A stretch of 11,754 nucleotides of DNA from UBA8437 sp963578885 (GTDB taxonomy: Bacteria; Planctomycetota; Planctomycetia; Planctomycetales; Planctomycetaceae): the NCBI GenBank assembly GCA_963578885.1, contig CAUZEQ010000146.1, positions 1 to 11,754 of the forward strand. Reading direction: 5' to 3'. Position numbers and translations under genes: made by a program. Shown here one piece after another: positions 1 to 7,439 of the stretch. Numbering within the stretch: the stretch's first letter is position 1; every line of letters begins with the position of its first letter. The notes below the pieces were generated by a model that did no database searches, was not told where the DNA came from, and saw only the letters and a program-made list of their open reading frames with translations.

Positions 1-768
1 GTAGACGACCGACGAGAACCACAGCCGCGGGTGCCAGGCCGCCTTGGCCGTCACCGGTTCCCAGTGCTTGCCGTCGGTGGTGCTCCAGACGTCGTTCCTC
101 GCCTCGTACTCGGGCACATAGTTGCCTCCACCGAACACGTACATCCGCCCACCCAGCACGGCGGCCTGGTGGTAGGCCCGAGGTGCCCAGCCGGCATTTT
201 CGGTGGCCCGCGTCCAGGTCTTCCCGTCGGCGGTGGACCAGACGTCGTTCTTCAGGCTCTTGCTGTCGCCGAAGTAGTAGTTCTCGGTCCCACCCAGCAT
301 CCACATCCGGCCCTTGAACTCGACCAGGGCGGCGGCCAGGCGAGGTGTCCAGCCGGCCGACTTGGTGGCCTGGGTCCAGGCTTTGCCGTCGGTCGAGGAC
401 CAGACCTGGTTGCTGGCCGAGTGACCCGGCAGGCGGCCGTTGTACCAGCCGCCCATGAACCACATGCGGTCCTTGAAGGTCAACGACATCGACAGGTCGC
501 TGTGGATCCAGGGGGCCCTGGCGGTGACCTGTTTCCAGGTCTTGCCGTCGGCCGAGGACCAGACGTCACGCGGCGGGGCTTCGAACGAGTTCCTCCAACC
601 GCCGAACAGCCAGAGTCGGTTCTTGTAGACCAGTTCCCCCTGCGAATCGCGGGCACTCCATCCGGCTTCCCTGGTGACCTGGACCCACGGTGGGTTGGGT
701 GCGTCGGCGGCGAGGATCGCGGAGGCGAGCCCGAGTGAGGCGAGCGACGAGAGGATGATGTGTTTCAC
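1..768 (-). CDS. Secreted kelch-repeat beta-propeller protein (C-terminus beyond window)
   Basis: The 256 visible residues begin with a signal peptide of about 21 residues (VKHIILSSLASLGLASAILA, then AD). At least four repeats of about 55-60 residues follow, each with a 'DVWSS.DGK.W..VT..A.W..R' strand segment and a 'GRMWMLGG'-type segment ending in the Gly-Gly doublet typical of kelch and galactose-oxidase-like propellers. The gene runs off the left edge in frame, so the propeller is incomplete. The start is GTG at 766-768. It is the only sensible start, because the upstream ceramidase-like gene ends in the same frame at 781-783, 12 bases before it, and the signal peptide follows at once; no clear Shine-Dalgarno is seen. 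It is probably translated with the upstream gene as part of a minus-strand operon. Kelch propellers bind proteins or sugars. No catalytic residues of galactose oxidase can be recognised, so the function is unassigned. Confidence 0.85.
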   Translation of the reverse strand, partial: MKHIILSSLASLGLASAILAADAPNPPWVQVTREAGWSARDSQGELVYKNRLWLFGGWRNSFEAPPRDVWSSADGKTWKQVTARAPWIHSDLSMSLTFKDRMWFMGGWYNGRLPGHSASNQVWSSTDGKAWTQATKSAGWTPRLAAALVEFKGRMWMLGGTENYYFGDSKSLKNDVWSTADGKTWTRATENAGWAPRAYHQAAVLGGRMYVFGGGNYVPEYEARNDVWSTTDGKHWEPVTAKAAWHPRLWFSSVVY

Positions 769-780
769 GGGAATGGCTCG

Positions 781-2196
781 CTACTTCGAGACCTGTTTCA
801 CCAGCTTGTGGACCGAGGCGGCGATCCGTTTTTCGACATCGCCGGCCCAGCGGTAGGCCGGGCGTCCGTACTCGTAGAGCCGGGCACCGCCCTCGTAACC
901 CCCCTCCTCCCAGACACGCCGCGAGGGGATGTAGGAGATCATGTCGTCGGCGTAGCCGCAGACCCAGGTCCGCTGACCGAATTCGTTCTTGAATCTCAAC
1001 GCGAAGTCGACGACCGTCTCGGCTCCCATCCCGATCATCAGCGTGTCCTTGCCCAACCGCCAGGCGTGGATTGGGTAGGGATAGGTGGGCGAGAACTTCG
1101 CTCCGTTGTCGAGCTTGCCCAGCAGTCGAGTGGCCCAGCGGCGTTCGATGCGGTTGTTGCTCTTCTGGGCCTTGATGAGCATCTCGCGGGTGACCAGCTT
1201 CTGGTAGGCCAGCGGGACGTATTCAAAAGCGGTCTTCAATCCGGGTGCGACCGGTCGCAGCGGTTTCCTCGCCAGTGCCTCTTCGACGCCGACGGCCAGC
1301 ATGTGGCCGTACTTGCGGCAGAGCTCGATCTTGCGGCGGGGCAGGGGGTTCTGATCGCCACCGCAGGTGTTGACGAACATCGCCAACGCACCGGGGTGCT
1401 TCTTCTCGATCTCGACCTGTGCGAAGCCCGGGTAGTCACCGCACCACTTGGTGAAGCTGAGCGTGGTCGGGTGGCAGGCGTAGCCGAAGAGGATCGCTCG
1501 CAACGTGCCGTCGGATGCGGTGACGGTCATCACCGGCACGGCGTGATCGACCGGCCCGACCAGCGGCTTTCCGGCGGCCCGCAGTGCCGGGACATCGGCT
1601 TCGCGGTTGTTGCGGCGGTTGACTCCGAATGTCGAGCGGCCCTGTCCGGTGTGAATCGTGGCCGGCTTCAGGTCGGCCAGGGCCCGGCCGATCAGCTCGA
1701 CACTGACCGTGACCATCGTGTCGGTGTACTTACGGACCAGCTCCTCCTGGGCCTCCTCGACCGGATAGTAGTCGATCAGGTCTTCACCCAGCCGCGGCCC
1801 GCAGTGGTTGTGCGAGAAGGTATACATGACCTGGTGACGCTCGAGCCGGTACTTCTGCTTGACCTGTTGAAAGACCCGGTCGCTCATCCCCTTGGGCACA
1901 CCCTGGAAGTCGCTGGTGATCAGCACGACCCGGTGGCCCTTGCCGTCATCCAGGGCCAGGGCCTTCATCCACAGCGGGTGGATGGTTTCTGTCGCCACCC
2001 GCCTGCTGCCGTAACCGGCCAGCCAGACATCGGCCTTGGGAGTCAGGTCCGACTTGGCCAGCCCGGCCTTCCAGCCGGCCTCGGCATGTGGCGAGGCGAT
2101 CAGCAGCAGCGCGAAGGCCAGGACCGCTGCCAGGGAAGTCGACGAGTGAAGTCGCACGGCATGACGACTCGGGTGACGGGTGGATCTGATCATCAT
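781..2196 (-). CDS. Neutral/alkaline (non-lysosomal) ceramidase-like secreted hydrolase
   Basis: This is a 471-residue protein of the neutral ceramidase N-terminal domain type common in planctomycetes. A hydrophobic signal segment (AAVLAFALLLIASPHAEA, cleavage near residue 40) is followed by the family opening 'WKAGLAKSDLTP...LAGYGSR'. The likely zinc-binding motif SHNHCGP has His129 and His131, and later come CHPTTL, GDYPGFAQ and GGDQNP. Characterised relatives are zinc amidases that cleave ceramide. The planctomycete versions lack the full C-terminal domain and their substrate is not known, so ceramidase activity is a family inference. I chose ATG at 2194-2196, which gives a normal signal peptide. 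The frame is open to another ATG at 2260-2262, three bases after the upstream stop, which would add 22 residues of unremarkable sequence. The gene sits between the SGNH hydrolase and the kelch gene in a tight operon, which suggests these envelope or extracytoplasmic proteins act in related processes. Confidence 0.85.
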   Translation of the reverse strand: MMIRSTRHPSRHAVRLHSSTSLAAVLAFALLLIASPHAEAGWKAGLAKSDLTPKADVWLAGYGSRRVATETIHPLWMKALALDDGKGHRVVLITSDFQGVPKGMSDRVFQQVKQKYRLERHQVMYTFSHNHCGPRLGEDLIDYYPVEEAQEELVRKYTDTMVTVSVELIGRALADLKPATIHTGQGRSTFGVNRRNNREADVPALRAAGKPLVGPVDHAVPVMTVTASDGTLRAILFGYACHPTTLSFTKWCGDYPGFAQVEIEKKHPGALAMFVNTCGGDQNPLPRRKIELCRKYGHMLAVGVEEALARKPLRPVAPGLKTAFEYVPLAYQKLVTREMLIKAQKSNNRIERRWATRLLGKLDNGAKFSPTYPYPIHAWRLGKDTLMIGMGAETVVDFALRFKNEFGQRTWVCGYADDMISYIPSRRVWEEGGYEGGARLYEYGRPAYRWAGDVEKRIAASVHKLVKQVSK

Positions 2197-2265
2197 GGGT
2201 CGGTTGTCCAAGCGAGATCGCGGTTCGTCGCAGCGGGGAGTGTGATTCTGAGAGCAGAGCATGCC

Positions 2266-3591
2266 TTACGGCCGAGGATTTCGCGACTCCAGCAACCGGT
2301 CAGCGATCGCGTCGGCGAGCATGCGGTTGCCCTGCGGGTTGTAGTGACAGCAGTCATCGATGTAGATCGGCTCGGGCGTGTTGGCAAAAACCAGCGTCAG
2401 GTCCAGGAAATCCACCCCCGCATCGGTCAACTCGCGACCGGCTTTTCTCAGACGCGGGTACCCATCGATCACGCCCGGGCGGTACTTGTGCTCCGGTTCA
2501 ATCGCGACCTCCCGCTCCGCATCGCTCATCGGCTTGGACCCTTCGACGTACTGGTTGGGTTGCAGCACGTGCAGGTAGCGGATGCCGTTGGTTTGGCAGA
2601 GCCGATCGAGTTGTCCTGAGCAGCGTTGCCAGAGCGCGACCAGCTGGCCGTACATTTCTGCCGGATCCTTGTAGGTGTTGTCCGGTCCGGTGTGCATGTA
2701 GACCCTGGCCTGGTTGAGCCATTGCGAGGCGATGAAGACCTGGTCTTCGCTGATCTGTTTGCGGAAGCGGTTGTCCCCGGTCCGCCAGATGAAGCTCAGC
2801 AGTGGCGAATAGGCCAGGGGTCCGTCGAGAAACTTCTCGGCCCAGCTTCGCCGTTCGAGCGTGAGTGAGGCGTGGCGGTAGAGCGTGTGGACGATCTCGG
2901 ATCGAGGCAACTGGCGAACCCGTTCGTGCCATCCTCGCGGGTAGGCCACGTGGACCTGCTTGGGATGGTTTTCGGATGGGTGCAGGACGACCTCGTTGAA
3001 GCCATCGATGTTGATCACGACGTCGTATTCGGCTCCCAGCGAGAGCATCCAGGCGAGGGTCATCAGTTGCTGAGGCTGCTTGTACCCCGAGAGTGCCAGC
3101 GAGATGACGTCGATCTGCCGGCCCTGGAATTGGGGATCCTGTGCGAGCCGGGCCTCGAGTTGTTCTTTGCCGTCGATCGAGAAGTACCAGGCGACCGAGC
3201 CGCCGATGATGGCCACCCGGAGCCGATCGGGTGAGCGGCGGGCCAGCGGGTCGCCCTGGTCGAGGAACCCGAATCGGTTGACCGGGAACGGCGTTCTTTC
3301 TCCCATGGCGACGGAGGCTCCGCCGGTGATGTCGGGGTTGAGCACCCAGCCCAGGTGGGGGTGTAGCACCTCGTCGAGCGGCGGCGGGGCGTTACGATCG
3401 ATCCCGACCACTGATGCCCGCTGGTCCTGCTTCAGCGCGGCGAAGTCGAGCGTTCCGTCGACCAGCGCCAGTCCGGCGAGCCCGATCAGCTCGCAGACGA
3501 CCAGCACCAGCACCAGGGTGGCCAGGGCCAGGACACACCGCTTCGGCCACGAGCGTCGGGATCGGGGAGTGGCTTGTGGGTGAGATGGCAT
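2266..3591 (-). CDS. Membrane-anchored SGNH/GDSL-family hydrolase
   Basis: This 441-residue protein has one N-terminal membrane segment (about residues 18-44, after a basic stretch) and a large extracytoplasmic domain. The SGNH blocks are visible in order: IIGGSVAW with the nucleophile Ser132, LALSGY with Gly169, NIDGFNEV with Asn199, and the C-terminal IDDCCHYN with Asp413 and His416 in DxxH spacing. All four SGNH positions are therefore present and the enzyme is probably active as an esterase or O-acyl hydrolase. Relatives often act on O-acetylated polysaccharides, but nothing here fixes the substrate. The start ATG at 3589-3591 lies 13 bases after the stop of the DNA repair gene, and its own stop (TAA, 2266-2268) lies just before the ceramidase-like gene. 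No convincing Shine-Dalgarno is seen. The tight spacing argues for one transcript. Confidence 0.82.
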   Translation of the reverse strand: MPSHPQATPRSRRSWPKRCVLALATLVLVLVVCELIGLAGLALVDGTLDFAALKQDQRASVVGIDRNAPPPLDEVLHPHLGWVLNPDITGGASVAMGERTPFPVNRFGFLDQGDPLARRSPDRLRVAIIGGSVAWYFSIDGKEQLEARLAQDPQFQGRQIDVISLALSGYKQPQQLMTLAWMLSLGAEYDVVINIDGFNEVVLHPSENHPKQVHVAYPRGWHERVRQLPRSEIVHTLYRHASLTLERRSWAEKFLDGPLAYSPLLSFIWRTGDNRFRKQISEDQVFIASQWLNQARVYMHTGPDNTYKDPAEMYGQLVALWQRCSGQLDRLCQTNGIRYLHVLQPNQYVEGSKPMSDAEREVAIEPEHKYRPGVIDGYPRLRKAGRELTDAGVDFLDLTLVFANTPEPIYIDDCCHYNPQGNRMLADAIADRLLESRNPRP

Positions 3592-3604
3592 GAGTCTGGT
3601 GGGT

Positions 3605-4315
3605 TCAGCACTTGGCCGTCTTACGTTTCTTGCCCAACCGCCCGGCCGACTCGCACTTCTCGATGTACTCGGTCGCCAGCGGTACCTTGCAGGCGGTGTC
3701 TCCGACGTTGACTGACACCTTGCCGAGTTTCTTCGCCGCCGCCTTGGCCGCTTTCAGGCAGGGCCCGACATAGACTCCCACCGAGATCACGAATCCGTTC
3801 ATCGTGTAGCGAACCCGGTTCTGAGCTCCGTCGATCTCGGCGACGACCTGCTTGAGCAGGCCGCGGATTTCCTTGATGTCGAGCTCGTCGTCGGAGCGGA
3901 TCGAGATCATCGACGAATAGGTGTTCCAGCCGCAGCTGGCGACGGATTCCTTCTTCGACCCGATCCACTTCATGGCCAGGTCCCGCGCATGAGGGCTCTC
4001 GCTGGTGACCCACGGCACGGTGTACTCGTTGACCATGCCCCAGCCCGTGGTGCGACACCACGTCTCGAGCTGCTTCCTGGTCATCTGCGACCCGTCGGCG
4101 ACCAGGCCGGCAAGGTACTGGGCGTCGACGTTGCCGGTCTCGTAGAGGCAAAGCGCCAAGTCCTGGTCTCCCCGGATCTGCTTGACGATCATCTTCATGT
4201 CGGCGACCTTGACGCCGAACATGCTCTCGGGAGCACCGTGCCGCAGGTAGGTGCTGCGGGTCTGTTCGCAGCCGAGCTTCTTCAACTGGGTCATCACCTG
4301 GTTGACCGTGCTCAT
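3605..4315 (-). CDS. DNA alkylation repair protein (AlkD-like HEAT-repeat fold)
   Basis: This 236-residue cytoplasmic protein resembles the DNA alkylation repair family, whose HEAT-like helical repeats wrap DNA; AlkC and AlkD remove N3- and N7-alkylated purines. The family signature 'FGVKVADMKMIVKQI' is at about residues 33-47. It is followed by amphipathic helices, the segment TTGWGMVNEYTVPWV, the segment SCGWNTYSSM, and a C-terminal segment NGFVISVGVYVGPCLKAAKA. The tail is lysine-rich and may add DNA affinity. The catalytic Asp and Trp residues of AlkD cannot be placed with certainty by eye, so glycosylase activity is inferred. The start is ATG at 4313-4315. It is the odd member of a run of extracytoplasmic proteins, heading the tight part of the operon. 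The 64-base spacer upstream has phased hexamer repeats. Confidence 0.83.
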   Translation of the reverse strand: MSTVNQVMTQLKKLGCEQTRSTYLRHGAPESMFGVKVADMKMIVKQIRGDQDLALCLYETGNVDAQYLAGLVADGSQMTRKQLETWCRTTGWGMVNEYTVPWVTSESPHARDLAMKWIGSKKESVASCGWNTYSSMISIRSDDELDIKEIRGLLKQVVAEIDGAQNRVRYTMNGFVISVGVYVGPCLKAAKAAAKKLGKVSVNVGDTACKVPLATEYIEKCESAGRLGKKRKTAKC

Positions 4316-4332
4316 GGTGTCAGTTTCCCGGA

Positions 4333-4379
4333 GGCGTTTTCGTGCGTTGAGGTGCGTTCACGTGCGTGGTTGGGTGCGT
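4333..4379 (-). repeat. Helically phased ACGCAC hexamer repeats in the intergenic spacer
   Basis: On the minus strand the hexamer ACGCAC occurs at 4379-4374, 4367-4362, 4357-4352 and 4347-4342, with a degenerate ACGCC at 4337-4333. The spacings are 12, 10, 10 and 10 bases, close to one turn of B-DNA. The array fills most of the 64-base gap between the alpha/beta hydrolase stop and the DNA alkylation repair start. It could be an operator for a regulator of the downstream genes, or simple low-complexity drift. No promoter hexamers are recognisable beside it. Confidence 0.45.
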
Positions 4380-5327
4380 CTAGTCAGAGGCCACCGCCAG
4401 CGAGCGGCGGAGCCATTGGCGGAGTGCCTTGCGGGCCGGCGAGGGTCTGAGTGTCCAGGCGTCGTTGTGGTTGCGAAAGCCGGTGGGTTGAAACGTGAAT
4501 CGGCCTGGGACACCTGCGGTCCTGGTGAGCAGCCTGCGGGTGGCCAGGAGATTCATCGCGGCGTTGGGTGAGTTCTCGTGGCAGATGAACTGGGGCCGCT
4601 GGCCGAGTCGCTGGAGTCGTTTCAGGGCGGAGCGGCGATCGGCCTGAGGGTATCCCCACTTCTGGTAGACGCCGTCATAGTGGCTGTAGGGGATCATCGC
4701 GGCCCAGAGCCTGGCGATTTCGTCGTCATGGAGTCCGATGTAGTTGCACGCGATGGCACCTCGCGAAAACCCCGCCAGCACGACTCGACGCTGATCTCCA
4801 CCGTAGCGTCGGCACAATTCGGGTACCGCCTGCTTGATGTATTTCAGCGTTGGCCGAGGGTCATAGTCGGGCTTGGTCCCCCACCAGTGGGTGGTGATTT
4901 GAGAACCGGCTCCGTTGACAAACGGCAGGCAGATCCAGATATAGCCACGGCCTCCGGAAATCCCGTACCCCAGCTTGCTCCCCTCGGGTCGCCCGGTACT
5001 GATGTCGCCGTAGGGGCTCTTGTAGGGACCATTTCCGGCGAGTTCGACGATGACCGGGTACTGCCGGCCGGCCTTCCAATCGGTCGGCAACCAGGTCACG
5101 TGATACAGCTCGGTCTGCCCGTAGCCGGTCAGGACGTCCTTGACCCGCCTGCCGGGGCCGGCCGGCCCGCGGGAGAGCTCGGGAATTGACAGGTCCGGCG
5201 CGACCGATGAGATGTCGGGATGTGGTTCGGCGGAGACAGGTTCGCAGATGAGTGACATGGTCACCAGGGCGGCCAGCAGGCTGGCCGGGAATCGGCTGAC
5301 ACGTGGTCGGGGACGTCCTTGGCCCAT
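4380..5327 (-). CDS. Secreted alpha/beta-hydrolase (esterase-like)
   Basis: This 315-residue protein has a signal peptide (basic start, hydrophobic PASLLAALVTMSLICEP, likely cleavage after VSA near residue 33). The alpha/beta-hydrolase core includes the strand YPVIVELAGNGPY, the nucleophile elbow AGFSRG with Ser188, and a late FRNHNDAW segment whose His287 is the likely catalytic base. The acid is uncertain; the region around CHENSPN (about 250-255) is a candidate. The layout resembles secreted esterases and polyester or feruloyl-esterase-like enzymes of planctomycetes, but the substrate cannot be read from the sequence. The start is ATG at 5325-5327 with an AGGA a few bases upstream. The 64-base gap to the next gene makes co-transcription possible but less certain than for the genes further downstream. 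It is divergent from the membrane protein gene at 5595. Confidence 0.8.
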   Translation of the reverse strand: MGQGRPRPRVSRFPASLLAALVTMSLICEPVSAEPHPDISSVAPDLSIPELSRGPAGPGRRVKDVLTGYGQTELYHVTWLPTDWKAGRQYPVIVELAGNGPYKSPYGDISTGRPEGSKLGYGISGGRGYIWICLPFVNGAGSQITTHWWGTKPDYDPRPTLKYIKQAVPELCRRYGGDQRRVVLAGFSRGAIACNYIGLHDDEIARLWAAMIPYSHYDGVYQKWGYPQADRRSALKRLQRLGQRPQFICHENSPNAAMNLLATRRLLTRTAGVPGRFTFQPTGFRNHNDAWTLRPSPARKALRQWLRRSLAVASD

Positions 5328-5509
5328 CGTCCTGTCGAGTCGTCAGGTGTAGGGAATGAGCTGGCCCGGGTGAGCAATTGGGCGACGTCGTGTCTATCAT
5401 CCGTCTGGATCAGAGTCTGTCCAGTGGAGGCGGGGACTCAGGGACGCACTGCTGCGGGGGGGCGTTGGCCGCGATGCTGCGACTCGCGGACTCGCTGGCG
5501 ACGGACTGC

Positions 5510-5537
5510 TTGCCAGAATGGGGCGGTTTGATACGAT
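5510..5537 (+). promoter_or_regulatory. Candidate sigma70-type promoter for the membrane protein gene
   Basis: TTGCCA (5510-5515, five of six matches to TTGACA) is followed by a 16-base spacer and TACGAT (5532-5537, four of six matches to TATAAT). Transcription would start near 5544, giving a leader of about 50 bases. This is by eye only; planctomycete promoters are poorly defined. Confidence 0.4.
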
Positions 5538-5581
5538 CCGGGGCGTCCGCCGGGCAGGACGAACCGGGTCGCGGGAGCGAC

Positions 5582-5587
5582 GGGAGG
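5582..5587 (+). promoter_or_regulatory. Ribosome binding site GGGAGG for the membrane protein
   Basis: GGGAGG lies seven bases before ATG 5595. It is one of the few strong Shine-Dalgarno sequences in the window and fixes the start of the broken membrane protein gene. Confidence 0.7.
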
Positions 5588-5594
5588 CGTTGAG

Positions 5595-6339
5595 ATGAGT
5601 GGTGCCGAGGGCAGCCAGATCGAGTTTCGCACCGACCGGGTCAGTTCCCGCCAGTTGGTGAGCCAGGCCTGGAGGATTCTCTGGCCCGAGTACTTCTGGA
5701 TCGCGCTGGCGATCTGCCTGGTCGGCCTGGTCGTCGGCAGTGCCGCACCGATGGCGGTGCTGATGGGGCCGATGATGTGCGGGATCTTCATCTGCTGCTT
5801 CGCGATGATGCGAAACGAGAGGCCGACATTTGACATGCTCTTCAAGGGCTGTCGACATGTTTGTCGACAGCCTGGTGGCCACGCTGATCATGGTGGGCGT
5901 GTCGTTCCTGGTCATGATCCCGGTGGGGGTGCTGATGGTCGGCGGGCTGTTCGCAGTCGGCCTGGTTGGCGAGCAGGCCGGCGACGGGGCCTTCGAGGGA
6001 ATCATGATCTTTTTCATGTTCGGCTACGTGGTCGCGATCCTGGTCATTGTGGTCATCCAGATGCTGTTCGTTTTTTCCTACCCGCTCATCGTCGACTACA
6101 ACCTCTCGGGCGTGGACGCCGTCAAGCTGAGTGCCCGAGCCGCCTGGGCCAACTTGGGCAACATACTGAGATTGTCGATCCTGATTTGGCTCATGTCCAT
6201 CTGCGCCGTGATCCTGTGCTACCTTCCGATCCTGCTGGTGATCCCGATCAACCTGCTCACGCAGGCACTGCTCTACCGACGCGTGTTCCCCGATCACTCG
6301 ACCGATTCCCAGCAATACGATCCGTACTCCGATCCGTAG
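5595..6339 (+). pseudogene. Polytopic membrane protein gene disrupted by a +1 frameshift
   Basis: The gene starts at ATG 5595 behind a strong ribosome binding site and encodes 85 residues that end in RPTFDMLFKG. The same membrane protein continues one frame over, with GFDMFVDSLVATL and then hydrophobic segments, to TAG at 6337-6339. Removing one base near 5851 gives a single 247-residue protein. It has membrane segments at about 35-73, 93-125, 136-166 and 193-221, the typical YPLIVDYNLSGVDAVKLSARAAW segment, and a short hydrophilic tail. This resembles a planctomycete integral membrane family of unknown function with the pattern 'ILWPEYW...MCGI....LFKGFD'. Without a shift, the first frame stays open to 6392 but loses all membrane character after residue 85. 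The break coincides with a perfect inverted repeat. It may be a real mutation, an assembly error at a hairpin, or (less likely) programmed frameshifting. Confidence 0.8.
5847..5872. repeat. Perfect 11-bp inverted repeat at the frameshift site
   Basis: GGCTGTCGACA (5847-5857) and its exact complement TGTCGACAGCC (5862-5872) flank the four-base loop TGTT. Each arm contains the self-complementary octamer TGTCGACA. The extra base that breaks the membrane protein frame lies in the left arm. Without G5851 the arm would read GGCTTCGACA, coding Gly-Phe-Asp, and the repeat would be imperfect. Confidence 0.9.
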
Positions 6340-6505
6340 GCCGATCCCCATGTCAATCCTCATGCCGACGTCGGTGGCTACCAGCTCGATGAAGGTCTCT
6401 CCGAGACCGGGCCGGGTGCGGAAAGTGGTGGTGATACCTGGGAGTAGTCGCTGTCACGTGCCGGCGGCGCCGTTCCTCGAGTCAGCTGGCTATGATGTCC
6501 CCATT

Positions 6506-6509
6506 GGAG
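6506..6509 (+). promoter_or_regulatory. Ribosome binding site GGAG deciding a GTG start
   Basis: GGAG lies six bases before GTG 6516. The two ATG codons further upstream (6492 and 6495) have no such sequence before them. This favours the GTG start for the following gene. Confidence 0.5.
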
Positions 6510-6515
6510 AAAACG

Positions 6516-7406
6516 GTGAAACGGCTGACCTGGTTGATGCTGCTGGTGATCCCCTCAATGGCGTGGGCACAGGACGATGCCCAGCCCGCCGGCGATAGAG
6601 AGGCTGATTCGCCGGCCGCCGCCGTGAGCGATACCGACCTGCCGCTGGCCGAGGTGGCCGAGGTGGACGGTCTGGCTGTCGCAGAGCCCGACGAGCCCGG
6701 CCAGCCCGACAGGGACGACCCAAACGGCTGGATCGGCCTGGTTCTCTGTTGCGGGTTCTGGACTGTGATCCCGGTCATCATCCTGATCATCTTTCTGGTC
6801 CGCCGTGCGAATGCCAGGCAACGTACCGAGACACTCTCGGGTGTCGCCGGCGAATTGAACCTCGAGTTTCATCCGGATGGGGATGAGGCTCTGAAGTTGC
6901 AGCTGGCCGAATTCCCTCTGATGAACAAGGGCCGCAAGGGCAAGCTGACCAACGTCTGTGCAGGCGGCACCGACGAGGTGCGGTTGTGGATCTTCGATTA
7001 CCGCTTCATCACCGGCCACGGTAAGCACCGCCGCGTACATGGACAGACGGTCATGGCGATGGAATCGGCGCTGCTGAGCGTGCCCGAATTCCGCATGCGG
7101 CCCGAGCGAATGTTCGATCGGGTTGGCCAGATGCTGGGGCTGCAGGACATCGACTTCGAAGAGCACCTGCAGTTCTCGCAGCAATTCGTGCTGCAGTCGG
7201 AGATGGCCGAGGCAACTCGAGAATTCTTCGATGACGGGTTGCTCGACTTCTTCGCCGGCCGGCCTGGTTGGTCGTTCGAGACGCGTGCCGGGTCGTTCGT
7301 CGTCTACCGTCCTCGGCAACTCGTCGATCCGAGTGAATTCCAGGGGGCGTTCGAGGACGGCTTCGCCTGCTTCACGGCCCTCCGTGATCGGCTCGAACGC
7401 GGTTGA
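6516..7406 (+). CDS. Single-pass membrane protein with signal peptide and soluble C-terminal domain, function unknown
   Basis: With the GTG start the protein has 296 residues. A signal peptide (VKRLTWLMLLVIPSMAWA, then QDD) leads into an acidic, Ala/Pro/Asp-rich linker. One membrane helix follows at about 72-95 (GLVLCCGFWTVIPVIILIIF), then a basic stop-transfer RRANARQR. The C-terminal 200 residues form a soluble domain, probably cytoplasmic, with LNLEFHPDGDE, LWIFDYRFITG, MGRVGQ-like MFDRVGQMLGLQDIDFEEH and GWSFETRAGSFVVYR segments. I recognise this as a recurring family of uncharacterised bacterial membrane proteins but cannot assign a function. The frame is also open to ATG 6492, which would add eight residues. 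It follows the broken membrane protein gene on the same strand, 176 bases after that gene's stop. A TATGAT hexamer at 6491-6496 lacks a -35 partner. It converges with the DUF1501 gene with only 33 bases between stops. Confidence 0.75.
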   Translation: MKRLTWLMLLVIPSMAWAQDDAQPAGDREADSPAAAVSDTDLPLAEVAEVDGLAVAEPDEPGQPDRDDPNGWIGLVLCCGFWTVIPVIILIIFLVRRANARQRTETLSGVAGELNLEFHPDGDEALKLQLAEFPLMNKGRKGKLTNVCAGGTDEVRLWIFDYRFITGHGKHRRVHGQTVMAMESALLSVPEFRMRPERMFDRVGQMLGLQDIDFEEHLQFSQQFVLQSEMAEATREFFDDGLLDFFAGRPGWSFETRAGSFVVYRPRQLVDPSEFQGAFEDGFACFTALRDRLERG

Positions 7407-7439
7407 TGGCCTCGGGTGGTGACCCGGCCGGAAGGGGGA

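Larger units (their letters stand above)
5328..5594. other. Divergent intergenic region
   Basis: This 267-base spacer lies between two divergent genes. On the plus side it holds a sigma70-like promoter candidate and a good ribosome binding site, both listed separately. On the minus side I see no convincing promoter for the alpha/beta hydrolase. A short open frame exists here, but it has no start signal or recognisable protein features. Confidence 0.6.

Noticed and set aside
760..2619. Long plus-strand open frame of 619 codons
   Set aside because: It is antisense to the ceramidase-like and SGNH genes, which have clear motifs and signal peptides. Long opposite-strand frames are expected in GC-rich coding DNA.
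5851..6392. Continuation of the first membrane-protein frame after the frameshift
   Set aside because: The translation turns into Arg/Gly/Pro-rich sequence without membrane segments, while the neighbouring frame carries the expected helices.
6491..6496. TATGAT as a -10 element for the gene at 6516
   Set aside because: There is no -35 match at usable distance, and the leader would begin almost on the ribosome binding site.
7413..7426. Possible terminator between the convergent genes (CGGGT-GGTG-ACCCG)
   Set aside because: The stem is only 5 bp and there is no T-run on either side.
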